From Gp6-AA40 sp035496255 (lineage in GTDB: Bacteria > Acidobacteriota > Vicinamibacteria > Vicinamibacterales > UBA2999), in assembly GCA_035496255.1 (NCBI GenBank), contig DATJEU010000033.1, positions 1 to 64,000 on the forward strand: a stretch of DNA of 64,000 nt, given 5' to 3'. Made by a program: the position numbers and the translations under genes. Below, in pieces: positions 50,226 through 58,901 of this stretch (position 1 is its first letter; the number at the start of each line of letters is the position of its first letter). The notes beneath the pieces are model-generated. The model saw only the letters and a program-made list of their open reading frames with translations. It did not search any database and was not told the origin of the DNA.

Positions 50226-51209
50226 ATGCTCCCTCTCTTCGCCGCGATCGTTGCGGCATCCACCGCCGTACTCATCTTCGCGGGCGGGATGGTCACGAGC
50301 ACCGGCTCCGGACTGTCGGTGCCCGACTGGCCGAACACCTACGGCTGGTTCATGTTCTCGTTTCCGGTCGACAAGTGGGTCGGCGGCATCTTCTACGAGC
50401 ACACGCACCGGCTGATCGCGAGCACGGTCGGCTTTCTGATCCTGTCGCTGGCATTCTGGCTGTGGCGCGCGGAGCCGCGCCGCTGGGTCCGCCGGCTCGG
50501 ATTCATCGCGCTCGGCGCGGTCATTACGCAGGGCGTGCTCGGCGGCATCACCGTACTGTGGTACCTGCCGGATCCGATCTCCATTGCACACGCGAGCCTC
50601 GCCGAGATCGTGTTCTGCCTCACCGTGACGATTGCGCTGGTCACGTCATCCGGCTGGAAACGCGGCTACGTGGCGGGCCTGTCGGACGATCGCCTGCTGC
50701 AGAAGATCGCGATTGTCACGACGGCCACGATCTACATTCAGATCCTGCTCGGGGCGACGATGCGCCACACCGGCGCGGGACTCGCGATCCCGGATTTCCC
50801 GTGGATGTTCGGTCACGTCATTCCGGATCACTGGGACTCGAAGATCGCGATCCACTTCGCTCACCGCGTCGGCGCGCTGTGCGTCACGGTACTCATTCTG
50901 GCCACCGCCGGCCACGTGCTCTATCACCATCGCCGCCGCGCCGAGCTGCGGAATCCATCCATCCTGCTGCTGGTATTGCTGCCGCTGCAGGTCACGCTGG
51001 GCGCGTTGACCGTCTTGAGCGGCCGGCAGCCGATCATCAACTCGTTTCACGTCGTGACTGGCGCATCGGTGCTGGTCACGTCGCTCGTGCTCACGATGCG
51101 GGCGCACCGCAGTCGCTTCAATGAAGGCGCTGCCGGCGTTCGCGTGCCGCGGAGCCCGCGCCATCCCGAGCCGTTGACCGCGCACGCGAAGGCTGGCGCA
51201 CGCGCATGA
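50226..51209 (+). CDS. ctaA: Heme A synthase (COX15/CtaA)
   Basis: CtaA oxidises the methyl group of heme O to a formyl group, giving heme A for aa3-type oxidases. The 327-residue protein has eight helices. GGMVTSTGSGLSVPDWPNTYG is the conserved start, and His ligands are visible in EHTHRLIAS, FAHRVGALC and NSFHVVTGA, with TGAGLAIPDFPWMFGH matching the second half. Its stop overlaps the ctaB start (ATGA), so translation is coupled. Confidence 0.93.
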   Translation: MLPLFAAIVAASTAVLIFAGGMVTSTGSGLSVPDWPNTYGWFMFSFPVDKWVGGIFYEHTHRLIASTVGFLILSLAFWLWRAEPRRWVRRLGFIALGAVITQGVLGGITVLWYLPDPISIAHASLAEIVFCLTVTIALVTSSGWKRGYVAGLSDDRLLQKIAIVTTATIYIQILLGATMRHTGAGLAIPDFPWMFGHVIPDHWDSKIAIHFAHRVGALCVTVLILATAGHVLYHHRRRAELRNPSILLLVLLPLQVTLGALTVLSGRQPIINSFHVVTGASVLVTSLVLTMRAHRSRFNEGAAGVRVPRSPRHPEPLTAHAKAGARA

Positions 51210-52132
51210 AGAGCGCCGTCCCGGTCGTCACCGCTGCTGAAGCCGGACCGTACGGCTCCCGCGTCGCGCTGGGCCATCGCCCGGCTGACTTCCTGACGCT
51301 CACGAAGCCGCGGCTCAACCTGCTGGTACTGATGACCACGCTCGGCGGGTTGTACCTGGCTGCGCCCGACGGTGTACCGTTCGACATCCTGTTCCACACG
51401 CTGGTCGGCACGGCACTCGTCGCCGGGGGCGCGGCGGCGTTGAATCAGGTATGGGAACGGCACACCGACGCGCTGATGCGACGGACGGCGAACCGGCCGC
51501 TGCCCGGCGGACGGCTCGCCGTCACCGAGGGCGCCTGGTTCGGCATCGCGCTCTCGGGTGCCGGACTCGCCGAGCTCGCGATTGCCGTGAACCTCACCTC
51601 GGCGTGGGTCGCAGCCATCACGCTCGTCAGCTACGTGCTGATGTACACGCCGCTGAAAACGCGGACCTCGCTATCGACGCTGGTCGGCGCGATTCCTGGT
51701 GCGCTGCCGCCGGTGATCGGCTGGGCGGCGATCAAGGGGTCGATCACGCTTCCGGCGGTCATCCTCTTCGGCATCGTCTTCTTCTGGCAGATGCCGCACT
51801 TCCTCGCGATTGCCTGGCTGTGCCGTGAGGATTACGGCCGGGCGGGCATTCCGATGCTGCCGGTCGTCGAGCCCGACGGCCGCCGAACCGGACAACAGGC
51901 CCTGCTCTATGCTGCCGGACTGTGGCCGGTCAGCCTGATGCCGATGGGCGTGGGACTCGCCGGGCCGGCGTACGCCGTGGTCGCGACGGCGCTCGGCCTG
52001 CTGTTCATCTGGTTGTCGATGCGGTTCGCCCGGCAACGATCCCAGGCACACGCACGCCAGCTGTTCCTGTTTTCGATCACCTACCTGCCGCTGCTCTGGG
52101 CCGCGCTCGTCATCGACCGCATCTGGCTGTGA
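51206..52132 (+). CDS. ctaB: Protoheme IX farnesyltransferase
   Basis: CtaB attaches a farnesyl chain to heme B to form heme O, upstream of CtaA. The 308-residue membrane protein has seven to nine helices; the prenyl-diphosphate motif reads NQVWERHTDALMRRT ANRPLPGG (the second Asp-rich motif is YTPLKTRTSLSTLVGAIPGALPP). The first Asp of the usual NDxxD is replaced by Glu/His, a variant seen in some homologues. It sits in the ctaA-ctaB-DUF420 operon. Confidence 0.92.
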   Translation: MKSAVPVVTAAEAGPYGSRVALGHRPADFLTLTKPRLNLLVLMTTLGGLYLAAPDGVPFDILFHTLVGTALVAGGAAALNQVWERHTDALMRRTANRPLPGGRLAVTEGAWFGIALSGAGLAELAIAVNLTSAWVAAITLVSYVLMYTPLKTRTSLSTLVGAIPGALPPVIGWAAIKGSITLPAVILFGIVFFWQMPHFLAIAWLCREDYGRAGIPMLPVVEPDGRRTGQQALLYAAGLWPVSLMPMGVGLAGPAYAVVATALGLLFIWLSMRFARQRSQAHARQLFLFSITYLPLLWAALVIDRIWL

Positions 52133-52545
52133 CCGTCTCTGATCTGCCGGCGCTGAACGCGTCGCTGAACGGACTGTCGGCAGTCCTGATCGTGACGGGG
52201 TACGTCCTGATTCGCCGCGGCCAGCGCATCCTGCACAAGCGCTTCATGCTCGCCGCGCTGACCTCGTCCACGGCGTTTCTCGTCAGCTATGTCATTTACC
52301 ACGCCAACGCCGGCTCCAAGCACTTCGCGGGCACCGGCATCATCCGCGGGGTCTACTTCGCGATCCTGATTACCCACGTGGTGCTGGCCGCGGTGATCCT
52401 GCCGATGGTCCTGATCACGACCGCGCGCGGTCTGCGGGCTCAATACGATCGCCACGTCGCCATCGCGCGCTGGACGCTGCCCTTGTGGCTGTATGTGTCG
52501 GTCACCGGCGTCGTCGTCTACCTGATGCTTTATCAGTTGTATTAG
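52129..52545 (+). CDS. DUF420 membrane protein (CtaM-like oxidase assembly factor)
   Basis: A 138-residue protein with four helices, starting at a GTG that overlaps the ctaB stop (GTGA). LPALNASLNGLSAVLIVTGY and LHKRFMLAALTSSTAFLVSY are typical of DUF420/YozB. The conserved His residues in HKRFML and YHANAGSKHFAG may bind copper or heme. Proteins of this kind sit in cytochrome-oxidase operons and are needed for oxidase assembly in Staphylococcus (CtaM). The subunit genes of the oxidase are not in the window. Confidence 0.85.
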   Translation: MTVSDLPALNASLNGLSAVLIVTGYVLIRRGQRILHKRFMLAALTSSTAFLVSYVIYHANAGSKHFAGTGIIRGVYFAILITHVVLAAVILPMVLITTARGLRAQYDRHVAIARWTLPLWLYVSVTGVVVYLMLYQLY

Positions 52546-52663
52546 TGCCGGCGAACGACGTCGGCTCGGTGACCGCACACCGTGCGAATCCCCTCTCCGG
52601 CGATTAAGAAAAACCACCCGTCGTTGTAGGTAAGATAGACCCCGATTTTCGGAGAGACGCCCT

Positions 52664-53332
52664 GTGACCGCACGCTTCTACGTCGTCGTCGCTCTCACCC
52701 TGATCGGACTGGCGGCACCGGCAGCGGCGCAAACCGGCCGCGCCACCGGCACGGTGCGCGATCAGAACGGCAAGCCAATCCGTTCGGCGATCATCCGCGC
52801 CGAAAATCCTGGGGGCTATCCGAAGCAGGTGACATCGTCCTCCGACTCGAAGGGGCGATGGGCCATGATCGGGCTCGCGATCACGGGTGAGTGGCACTTC
52901 ACGGTGGAAGCACCCGGTTACGCCCCGCAATCCGTCTCGCTGCCGGTCCGGTCTGCCGGCACTCCACCGCTGCAGTTCGTCCTGGCACGCGATCTGGGCC
53001 CGATTCCGGGCGCGCTCGACAAGAACATCCAGCAGCAGGTGACCGAGGCCAGTGCGCTGCGCGATCAGGGCCGATTCGATCAGGCGATCGCCGCGTATCA
53101 GGAAATCCGGAAGAAGAACGAGAAGCTGACCAGCATCCACTTCCTGCTCGCCGACACCTATCGACGCAAAGCCGCGGCGGAGCGCGACCCCGCGGCCAGA
53201 CGTGTTCTGCTGCAGCAGGCGGCGGCCTCGTACGACGAACTACTCAAGAGCGACGCGTCGAACGAACGCGCCAGGGCGGAACTCGATTCCACACGCGCCG
53301 AGATCGCATTGACGAACCCCGGGACCAATTAA
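52664..53332 (+). CDS. Secreted protein with carboxypeptidase-regulatory-like and tetratricopeptide domains
   Basis: After a signal peptide, residues ~23-105 form a carboxypeptidase-regulatory-like domain (GTVRDQNGKPIRSAIIRAEN). Residues ~125-220 are helical TPR-like repeats (GRFDQAIAAYQEIRKK; LHFLLADTYRRKA-like). The start is GTG at 52664 after ggagag. It is six bases upstream of the sulfatase-like gene, another TPR protein, so the two may act together at the periplasmic face. Exact role unknown. Confidence 0.72.
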   Translation: MTARFYVVVALTLIGLAAPAAAQTGRATGTVRDQNGKPIRSAIIRAENPGGYPKQVTSSSDSKGRWAMIGLAITGEWHFTVEAPGYAPQSVSLPVRSAGTPPLQFVLARDLGPIPGALDKNIQQQVTEASALRDQGRFDQAIAAYQEIRKKNEKLTSIHFLLADTYRRKAAAERDPAARRVLLQQAAASYDELLKSDASNERARAELDSTRAEIALTNPGTN

Positions 53333-53338
53333 CCACGC

Positions 53339-55342
53339 ATGCACACGCATCGGCGCTGGCAGGCTGTTCTCATCCTCTCCATTGCCTTCCTCGCCGTCGT
53401 TGCTTCGGCGGCGATCGGCTGGTGGTACGCCCGCGAGTCCCCCCCGCATCAGGGACCTATCCTGCTGATCTCGGTCGATCAGCTATCGCCGGCAGCGGTG
53501 GGTGCCTACAGCGGCATCAAGTCCGACACGGCGGCAATTGACGCGCTCGCCGCCGACGGCATCGTGTTCGACCACGCGTATGCGGAGGGCGTGCAGTTGC
53601 TGCCCTCGCATGTCTCACTGATCACCGGACAGCTCCCGTTTCAACACGGCGTTCGCGATGACGCCGGCTTCACGCTGAACACAGACGCGCGCACGCTTGC
53701 CGAAGTGCTGAAGAATCGGGGCTTCAATACCGGCGCCGCGGTATCGTCGCTGCTGCTGCGGCGCGAGAGCGGCGTTGCCCAGGGGTTCACCTTCTACGAC
53801 TCCGAGATTCCGGAGAGCGAGACCCGCCCGCGGACGCTCGAACGGCCGGGAGAAGAAACGATCGACGCCGCGGAAAAGTGGGCGCGCGCGCAGACGACCC
53901 AGCGCTATTTTCTGATGGTGGAGGTCAACGCCCGCGACGCCGATGCGGCCGTACGGCGCTTCACCGACTTGTTTCGGGAGCGCAAACTGTACGACAAGTC
54001 CACGATCGTGCTGGTCGGCGATCGTACGGCCACCGACGAGCCGTCCACACTGGACGATGCAGCGCTGCAGGTGCCGCTGGTCGTGAAACAGCCGGACAGC
54101 GAAGGCGCGGGCCGACGGATCACCGATGCCGTCCAGCAAGTTGATCTGCTGCCGACGATTCTGGACTTCGTCCGCGCCCCCATTCCTGGCGGCGTCCGCG
54201 GCCATTCACTCCGGGCCGTGCTCGACAGTGAGCGCGCACGCCTCACGCCATCGCCCATCTACGCCGAGTGGCTGGCGCCCTACTTCCGGTTCGGCGGCCG
54301 TCCGCTCTATCGCGGCACCGACGTCGACGCGGACCACGCGATCGAAGGGCCGGCGCCAATTGCCGCGGCAGACGAAGACCTGCTCGCGAAGGTCGGTTAC
54401 CTGCCGGGGCTGTTCCCGTCGGCGGCGCCGACGATCGATCTTCCAGACACCGAGCAGCGCGCGATCAGCGGCGCACACTATCAGGCGGCTTTGCTGGCGG
54501 GCGAGCGGAAGTTCTCGGGTGCCATCCGGTTGCTCCAGGGCATCGTCTCGCGACATCCGGATCTTGCGCCGGTGCATTACCAGCTCGGCCTGCTGCTGGT
54601 GCGCAGCGGGCGCACCGAAGAAGCGCTCGACGCGTTTCGAACCGCGGCCGAACTCCGGCCCGACGCCGTCGACATTCCGGTGGCGTTCGCCGACGCGCTG
54701 CTCCGGCTGAATCGCCCGGCGGATGCCACCGTGCAGGCGGAAGAAGCCGTGTCGCTGGTCACCGGTGCTCCGCCCGCGCGGGTCGCCGCGGCGCATGCGA
54801 TCGCGGCGCGGGTCGCGATCGCGCGCAAGGACGCGGACGCGGCGATGCTGCACGCAGCCGCGGTTGAAAAGGCGGATCCCGGCGTGCCGATGCAGAAGTT
54901 CGTCCGCGGCCGGCTGCTCTTCGACGAAGGTCACTTCGACGAAGCGCTCGGTCCGCTCGAAGACACGGTGACAGCACTGCAGCGATCGGGCGCCGCGTTG
55001 CCGGACGCCCATCTCTATCTGGGTGAAACGCTGACGCGTCTGGACCGCGCGAGCGAGGCCGAGACGGAACTGCGCGACGAACTGCGCGCGTTCCCGCACA
55101 ACCTGCGGGCGTACGCGAGCCTGGCGATGCTCTATCGCGCTGCCGATCGCGACGCCGACATGGAAGATGTCATCGACGAGCTCGTCGAATCGACGTCAAC
55201 ACCCGAGGGATACGCGATGGCCGCGCGCCTGTGGACCGCACTCGGCGAGCGGTCGCGCGCAGAAGCGCTCAGGTCCGACGCGCGCACGCGCTTCAGAGGT
55301 GATCCGTCGCTGGCGCTGCTTGGCCGGGATGCACGGCAATAA
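53339..55342 (+). CDS. Degenerate sulfatase-fold protein fused to tetratricopeptide repeats
   Basis: The protein has an N-terminal membrane anchor, an alkaline-phosphatase/sulfatase fold (residues ~40-300) and about 280 residues of TPR repeats. Active sites of sulfatases are eroded: the usual Cys/Ser/Thr before Pro-Ser is Leu87 (QLLPSHVSLITG), the metal Asp pair is reduced to Asp47 (ISVDQLSP), and the usual DHGE block reads GDRTATDE (Asp228-Arg229). It is therefore probably not a sulfatase. It resembles Acidobacteriota-type sulfatase/TPR proteins. The 3' end overlaps the convergent flippase-like gene by 50 bp. Confidence 0.8.
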   Translation: MHTHRRWQAVLILSIAFLAVVASAAIGWWYARESPPHQGPILLISVDQLSPAAVGAYSGIKSDTAAIDALAADGIVFDHAYAEGVQLLPSHVSLITGQLPFQHGVRDDAGFTLNTDARTLAEVLKNRGFNTGAAVSSLLLRRESGVAQGFTFYDSEIPESETRPRTLERPGEETIDAAEKWARAQTTQRYFLMVEVNARDADAAVRRFTDLFRERKLYDKSTIVLVGDRTATDEPSTLDDAALQVPLVVKQPDSEGAGRRITDAVQQVDLLPTILDFVRAPIPGGVRGHSLRAVLDSERARLTPSPIYAEWLAPYFRFGGRPLYRGTDVDADHAIEGPAPIAAADEDLLAKVGYLPGLFPSAAPTIDLPDTEQRAISGAHYQAALLAGERKFSGAIRLLQGIVSRHPDLAPVHYQLGLLLVRSGRTEEALDAFRTAAELRPDAVDIPVAFADALLRLNRPADATVQAEEAVSLVTGAPPARVAAAHAIAARVAIARKDADAAMLHAAAVEKADPGVPMQKFVRGRLLFDEGHFDEALGPLEDTVTALQRSGAALPDAHLYLGETLTRLDRASEAETELRDELRAFPHNLRAYASLAMLYRAADRDADMEDVIDELVESTSTPEGYAMAARLWTALGERSRAEALRSDARTRFRGDPSLALLGRDARQ

Positions 55343-56267
55343 TCGTCATCCCGATACCCGCCCAGAACAGGTTCCGCACTTTCCGCACGATCGCGAGCGC
55401 GACTCCGGTCGCCGGATCCATCCCCAGCAGGTGCGCCAGGCCACCCGAGCTCACTTCGTCGACACCAGCGCGGAACGGCACGAACTTGAACAGAACGGTG
55501 ATGACGCGATTCAACGCTTCGAACAGGAGCGCCTGAAGGGGCGACGGGCTCGCCGCGCCGAGCAACCATCGCAACGCGAGAAACGCTTCGAGCACGGCGA
55601 GCGCGTGAAACACGAGGTCCAGCGCGTACACCCGCCATAATCGCAGCGGATGTCCGGACGAGAACTCGAGCACCGAACCGCGCAACGCGGCAGCACGCTC
55701 GCGCCAGCGCACTGGAATCAGCGCACCCATCCCTGACGACCCGCGCAGCAGGCGCGCGAACACGATCGCGGCAATCAACAGGATGGCCAGGGCGACGGTG
55801 CCCCACTTGCGCCATTCGTCCGGCAGCGGCACCCTCAGCAGCAGCACGACGCCGGAGCCGCCCACCATCGTCACGATGGACGCCGAGTAGAGCAGGTTGT
55901 CGATCGCGAGCGACGAGATCGACTCACGGGTCGCGAGGTGATGCCGCGTCAGGAATACCTTGGTCGGCTCACTCGCGAGCAGGCCAAGGGGCGTGACGTT
56001 GCCGACCGCGTCACCCGCCAGGAAGGCGGTGAACGCCTGCCGCCACGTCAGACGCCGGTCGATCGGCGCACATAAGCGCCACGCCTCGGCGCGGACGGCA
56101 AAGCGGAGTCCGCCGAGGCCGAGGATGGGGATGAGACCCCAGCCAACGCGCCGGATGCCGTCGACGATGTCTGAGATGCCAGCGCGGCGCGCCGCCCAGG
56201 CCAGCAGGAGCAGGCCCCCCAGCGCCGCCGTAACGGTGAAGACCTGCTGGCGGCGCCGGAGGCTCAT
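55293..56267 (-). CDS. Flippase-like membrane protein (LPG synthase TM / UPF0104 family)
   Basis: A 324-residue protein with about eight helices related to the membrane half of lysylphosphatidylglycerol synthase (MprF) and to lipid flippases. Conserved blocks include TWRQAFTAFLAGDAVGNVTPLG, SLAIDNLLYSAS and FKFVPFRAGVDEVSSGGLAHLLG. It probably moves a lipid-linked molecule across the inner membrane; the substrate is unknown. It ends 50 bp inside the sulfatase-like gene and lies just downstream of atpF. Confidence 0.82.
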   Translation of the reverse strand: MSLRRRQQVFTVTAALGGLLLLAWAARRAGISDIVDGIRRVGWGLIPILGLGGLRFAVRAEAWRLCAPIDRRLTWRQAFTAFLAGDAVGNVTPLGLLASEPTKVFLTRHHLATRESISSLAIDNLLYSASIVTMVGGSGVVLLLRVPLPDEWRKWGTVALAILLIAAIVFARLLRGSSGMGALIPVRWRERAAALRGSVLEFSSGHPLRLWRVYALDLVFHALAVLEAFLALRWLLGAASPSPLQALLFEALNRVITVLFKFVPFRAGVDEVSSGGLAHLLGMDPATGVALAIVRKVRNLFWAGIGMTIIAVHPGQAAPATDHL

Positions 56268-56285
56268 GGCAGAAAGGGAATGGAC

Positions 56286-56792
56286 TTAACTCGGGCGCTG
56301 CGCGTCCATCTGCTTGAAGGTGTCTTCGATCAGCCTGGCGTTGTCTTCCTTCGAGACATTCCGCTGCAGCAGCTTCGACGCAATCGCCACCGACAGATCG
56401 ACGGCTTCATGGCGGATCTGCTGCAGTGCGCGACCGGTCTCGAGCTCGATCTGCTTTTCCGCGTTCTTCACGATATTCGCCGCTTCCTGCCGCGCCTTGC
56501 CCATCGCCTCTTCACGAAAGCGATTCGCATCATCGCGGGTCTGCGACAGGATGCGGTCAGCCTGGACGCGCGCTTCCGCAAGGATGCGCTGCGACTCGGT
56601 CTGCAGCCGCTCGAGCTCCTGCTTCGCCGTCGCTGCATCGTCGAGCGATCGCCGGATCGATTCCTGGCGTTGCTCGAGCGCCTCGAGCAGCGGCCGCCAT
56701 GCGAACTTCGCGAGCAGGCCCATGAGGACCAGGAAGACGACGATGGTCCAGATGTAAAGACCAGGATCGAGCTGGACCAGCGGGTTGTTCAT
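56286..56792 (-). CDS. atpF: ATP synthase F0 subunit b
   Basis: A 168-residue subunit with one N-terminal helix (LYIWTIVVFLVLMGLLAKFAW) and a long coiled coil rich in Arg, Glu, Gln and Ala reaching to the end, as expected for the peripheral stalk that links F0 to F1. It is the last gene of the F0 operon here; atpH and the F1 genes do not follow. Confidence 0.94.
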   Translation of the reverse strand: MNNPLVQLDPGLYIWTIVVFLVLMGLLAKFAWRPLLEALEQRQESIRRSLDDAATAKQELERLQTESQRILAEARVQADRILSQTRDDANRFREEAMGKARQEAANIVKNAEKQIELETGRALQQIRHEAVDLSVAIASKLLQRNVSKEDNARLIEDTFKQMDAQRPS

Positions 56793-56823
56793 GACGTCTG
56801 TCCTTTCGGCGTCGAGCGGCCGT

Positions 56824-57051
56824 CTACTTCAGAACGATCAGCAGCGCGAACACTTCAGCGAGCACCGCCACGCCTTCGAGCAGGAAGAGCGGAAGGTTCA
56901 CGGCGCCGGTGATCTGCGCGGTTGCGCTCGGCTGGCGGCCGATCGCTTCGGCGGCTCCCTGGGCAAGGCGACCGATGCCGATTCCGGCGCCGATGACAGC
57001 GAGGCCCAGCCCGATGCCCGCGCCCATGAACGCAATTGCATTACCTTCCAT
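56824..57051 (-). CDS. atpE: ATP synthase F0 subunit c
   Basis: A 75-residue hairpin of two helices. GAGIGIGRLAQGAAEAIGRQP is the conserved glycine-rich helix and loop, and the ion-binding carboxylate is Glu59 in PLFLLEGVAVLAEVF. The Gln and Ser/Thr neighbours that mark sodium-binding rings are absent, so a proton ring is likely. The gene lies 31 bp before atpF and 21 bp after atpB. Confidence 0.94.
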   Translation of the reverse strand: MEGNAIAFMGAGIGLGLAVIGAGIGIGRLAQGAAEAIGRQPSATAQITGAVNLPLFLLEGVAVLAEVFALLIVLK

Positions 57052-57072
57052 GTCGTTTTTCTCCTCGAGTGC

Positions 57073-58008
57073 TCAGTGGTGAGCGTGAATGGCCATGCCG
57101 ATGAACACGGCCGTAAGCAATGTGAAGACGTAGGCCTGCACCGGCACGACGACGACGGCTTCGAGCGCCGCCACGCCGACGGCGAGCGGCACCGAGAGCA
57201 GCGCGCCGACGCCGATGCCGACGGCGGCGCTGAACTGCCGGGCGAAGATGAACACGAACGAGATGATCGCGAGCATCGCGATGTGGCCGCCGGTCATGTT
57301 GGCGGCAAGACGGGCCATCAGCGCGAAGGGCCGGACGAACATCCCGATGATCTCGATTGGAATCAGGAGCGGATAGAGGACCTTCGGCACGCCGCCCGGG
57401 ACGAGGTTCTTCCAATGCTGCACGAAGCCGTGGGCCCTGGTGCCGGCGATGATGATCAGGAAGAAGGTGATTGTGGCGAGCGCGCCGGTCACGTTGAAGT
57501 TGCCGGTCGCGGTCGGACCACCATGCACCACATTCGCCAGGAACGACTCCTCGCCGGGCCGAATGACGTGGTTGGCGAGGCCGAGGACGTCGAAGATCGG
57601 GAAGATGCCAACCAGATTGGCGGTCAGGACGAACAGGCCGATCGTCAGAATCGTCGGCGTCCACGCCTTCGACCATTTGTGGCCGACGTTCGGCTCGACG
57701 ATCGATTCGCGCACGAACTCGACGATGATCTCGAGCACGGTCATGAACCGGCTGGGCACCGGCCGTTCCTGCCGGAGGAAGCGGCGCACCGTGGCGGTCA
57801 CGATGACAAAGAGCACCGTCGCGGCGATCCAGAGCATCAGGACGTGCTTCGTCACCGAGAAGTCGATGCCGAAGATGCGCGGCAGCGCGATCAGCGGGTG
57901 CGGGCCGTTCGAGACGTGGCCAATGATCATCTCGCCCGCGTTGAAGGCGCCTGCAGCGCCTTCGGCGGCGGCGTGACCCGCTTGTTCGGCGGCGTCCGGT
58001 TGCAACAT
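57073..58008 (-). CDS. atpB: ATP synthase F0 subunit a
   Basis: The 311-residue stator channel protein has about six helices. The essential Arg lies in FALMARLAANMTGGHIAML, and other blocks are EFVRESIVEPNVGHKW and HGFVQHWKNLVPGG. An ATG at 58008 (MLQPDAAEQAGHA) follows aggaa; a start 15 codons earlier would overlap the neighbouring gene. Part of the F0 operon. Confidence 0.93.
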   Translation of the reverse strand: MLQPDAAEQAGHAAAEGAAGAFNAGEMIIGHVSNGPHPLIALPRIFGIDFSVTKHVLMLWIAATVLFVIVTATVRRFLRQERPVPSRFMTVLEIIVEFVRESIVEPNVGHKWSKAWTPTILTIGLFVLTANLVGIFPIFDVLGLANHVIRPGEESFLANVVHGGPTATGNFNVTGALATITFFLIIIAGTRAHGFVQHWKNLVPGGVPKVLYPLLIPIEIIGMFVRPFALMARLAANMTGGHIAMLAIISFVFIFARQFSAAVGIGVGALLSVPLAVGVAALEAVVVVPVQAYVFTLLTAVFIGMAIHAHH

Positions 58009-58021
58009 CTGAATCCGATTC

Positions 58022-58438
58022 CTAGGAGGGCGGCCGTCCGGAGCCGCCGGCAAACAGGCGCTTCAGGAACAGCGCCTCCATCGCGTACAAGGCGATGAAG
58101 TAAACGGTGAAACTGACGACGAACGGCGTACGGCGCAGCTCCAAGCCGCGGAGCATCCCCACGACGTAGACGCCGAAAAACATCATCTTAGCCACGAACC
58201 CCGAGATCATGACGTTCATCACCCGCTCCGGCGCCAGTGCCTGCATCCGCTCGATGGCGATCCAGCTGGCACACGCGGCGAGCAACGGCCCGACCATCCC
58301 GAAAAACGCCTCGGGGTTGGCCGTCCCGAGAGCCACCGTGACCACGAGCCACGACCCGACGCTGAGCCCGGCCATCCACACGAGGACCCAGCGACTCGGC
58401 TCGGGGTGCCGCGAGCGCACGTCGAGCGGAGGTGTCAT
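58022..58438 (-). CDS. atpI: ATP synthase subunit I-like membrane protein
   Basis: A 138-residue protein with four helices (GLSVGSWLVVTVALG; LLAACASWIAIERM; SGFVAKMMFFGVYVVGM; FVVSFTVYFIALYAM). It resembles AtpI, the assembly helper of the c-ring, and stands in its usual place before atpB. The start at 58438 overlaps the stop of the next gene upstream (ATGA). Confidence 0.75.
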   Translation of the reverse strand: MTPPLDVRSRHPEPSRWVLVWMAGLSVGSWLVVTVALGTANPEAFFGMVGPLLAACASWIAIERMQALAPERVMNVMISGFVAKMMFFGVYVVGMLRGLELRRTPFVVSFTVYFIALYAMEALFLKRLFAGGSGRPPS

Positions 58439-58683
58439 TGTTTCCAGAAAACCGTTTTCGCCAGCTCCCAGAAACCAACCACGACGCCAAGGATCAGACC
58501 CGCAAGGAGAAACCAGGGAGACGTGCCGCGCCACCTATCGACCAGATACCCCAGGCCGCCGAGAAAGATGATTGCTCCGATGAGCGTGTAACTTGCCGCC
58601 GCCACGTCCCCGGAACCGGTGACATTCTCCTGGAGGGACCTGGTGGCGCGCTCGAACGGGGAATCTCGCCTGGATTTGGCCAT
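58435..58683 (-). CDS. atpZ: AtpZ-type F0F1-ATPase accessory membrane protein
   Basis: An 82-residue protein beginning MAKSRRDSPFERATRS, with two helices (AASYTLIGAIIFLGGLGYLVD and WFLLAGLILGVVVGFWELAKT), matching AtpZ. AtpZ works with AtpI in Mg/Ca handling and ATP-synthase assembly. An ATG at 58683 is preferred over one six codons earlier. It heads the F0 operon; the 218 bp upstream to the divergent VWA gene hold its promoter region, but no clear boxes. Confidence 0.78.
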   Translation of the reverse strand: MAKSRRDSPFERATRSLQENVTGSGDVAAASYTLIGAIIFLGGLGYLVDRWRGTSPWFLLAGLILGVVVGFWELAKTVFWKQ

Positions 58684-58901
58684 GTCGGCGCCTGGCAGCA
58701 ATCGCCGGACCGTGTACCGCTGACCAGTATAGCGTGCCTTGTGAAAACATTCACCAAGTCACCGGAACCACTTACCAGCCGCAGGAGTCCTAACGATCGA
58801 CGAAACCGGCAAAGTCTCGTGTTTTCAACAACTTTCCGACAGCGACGTCCCTTGACCCCCTTCTCTGGCGAGACCTATACTGGCCGCTGTTCACCCTGCG
58901 T

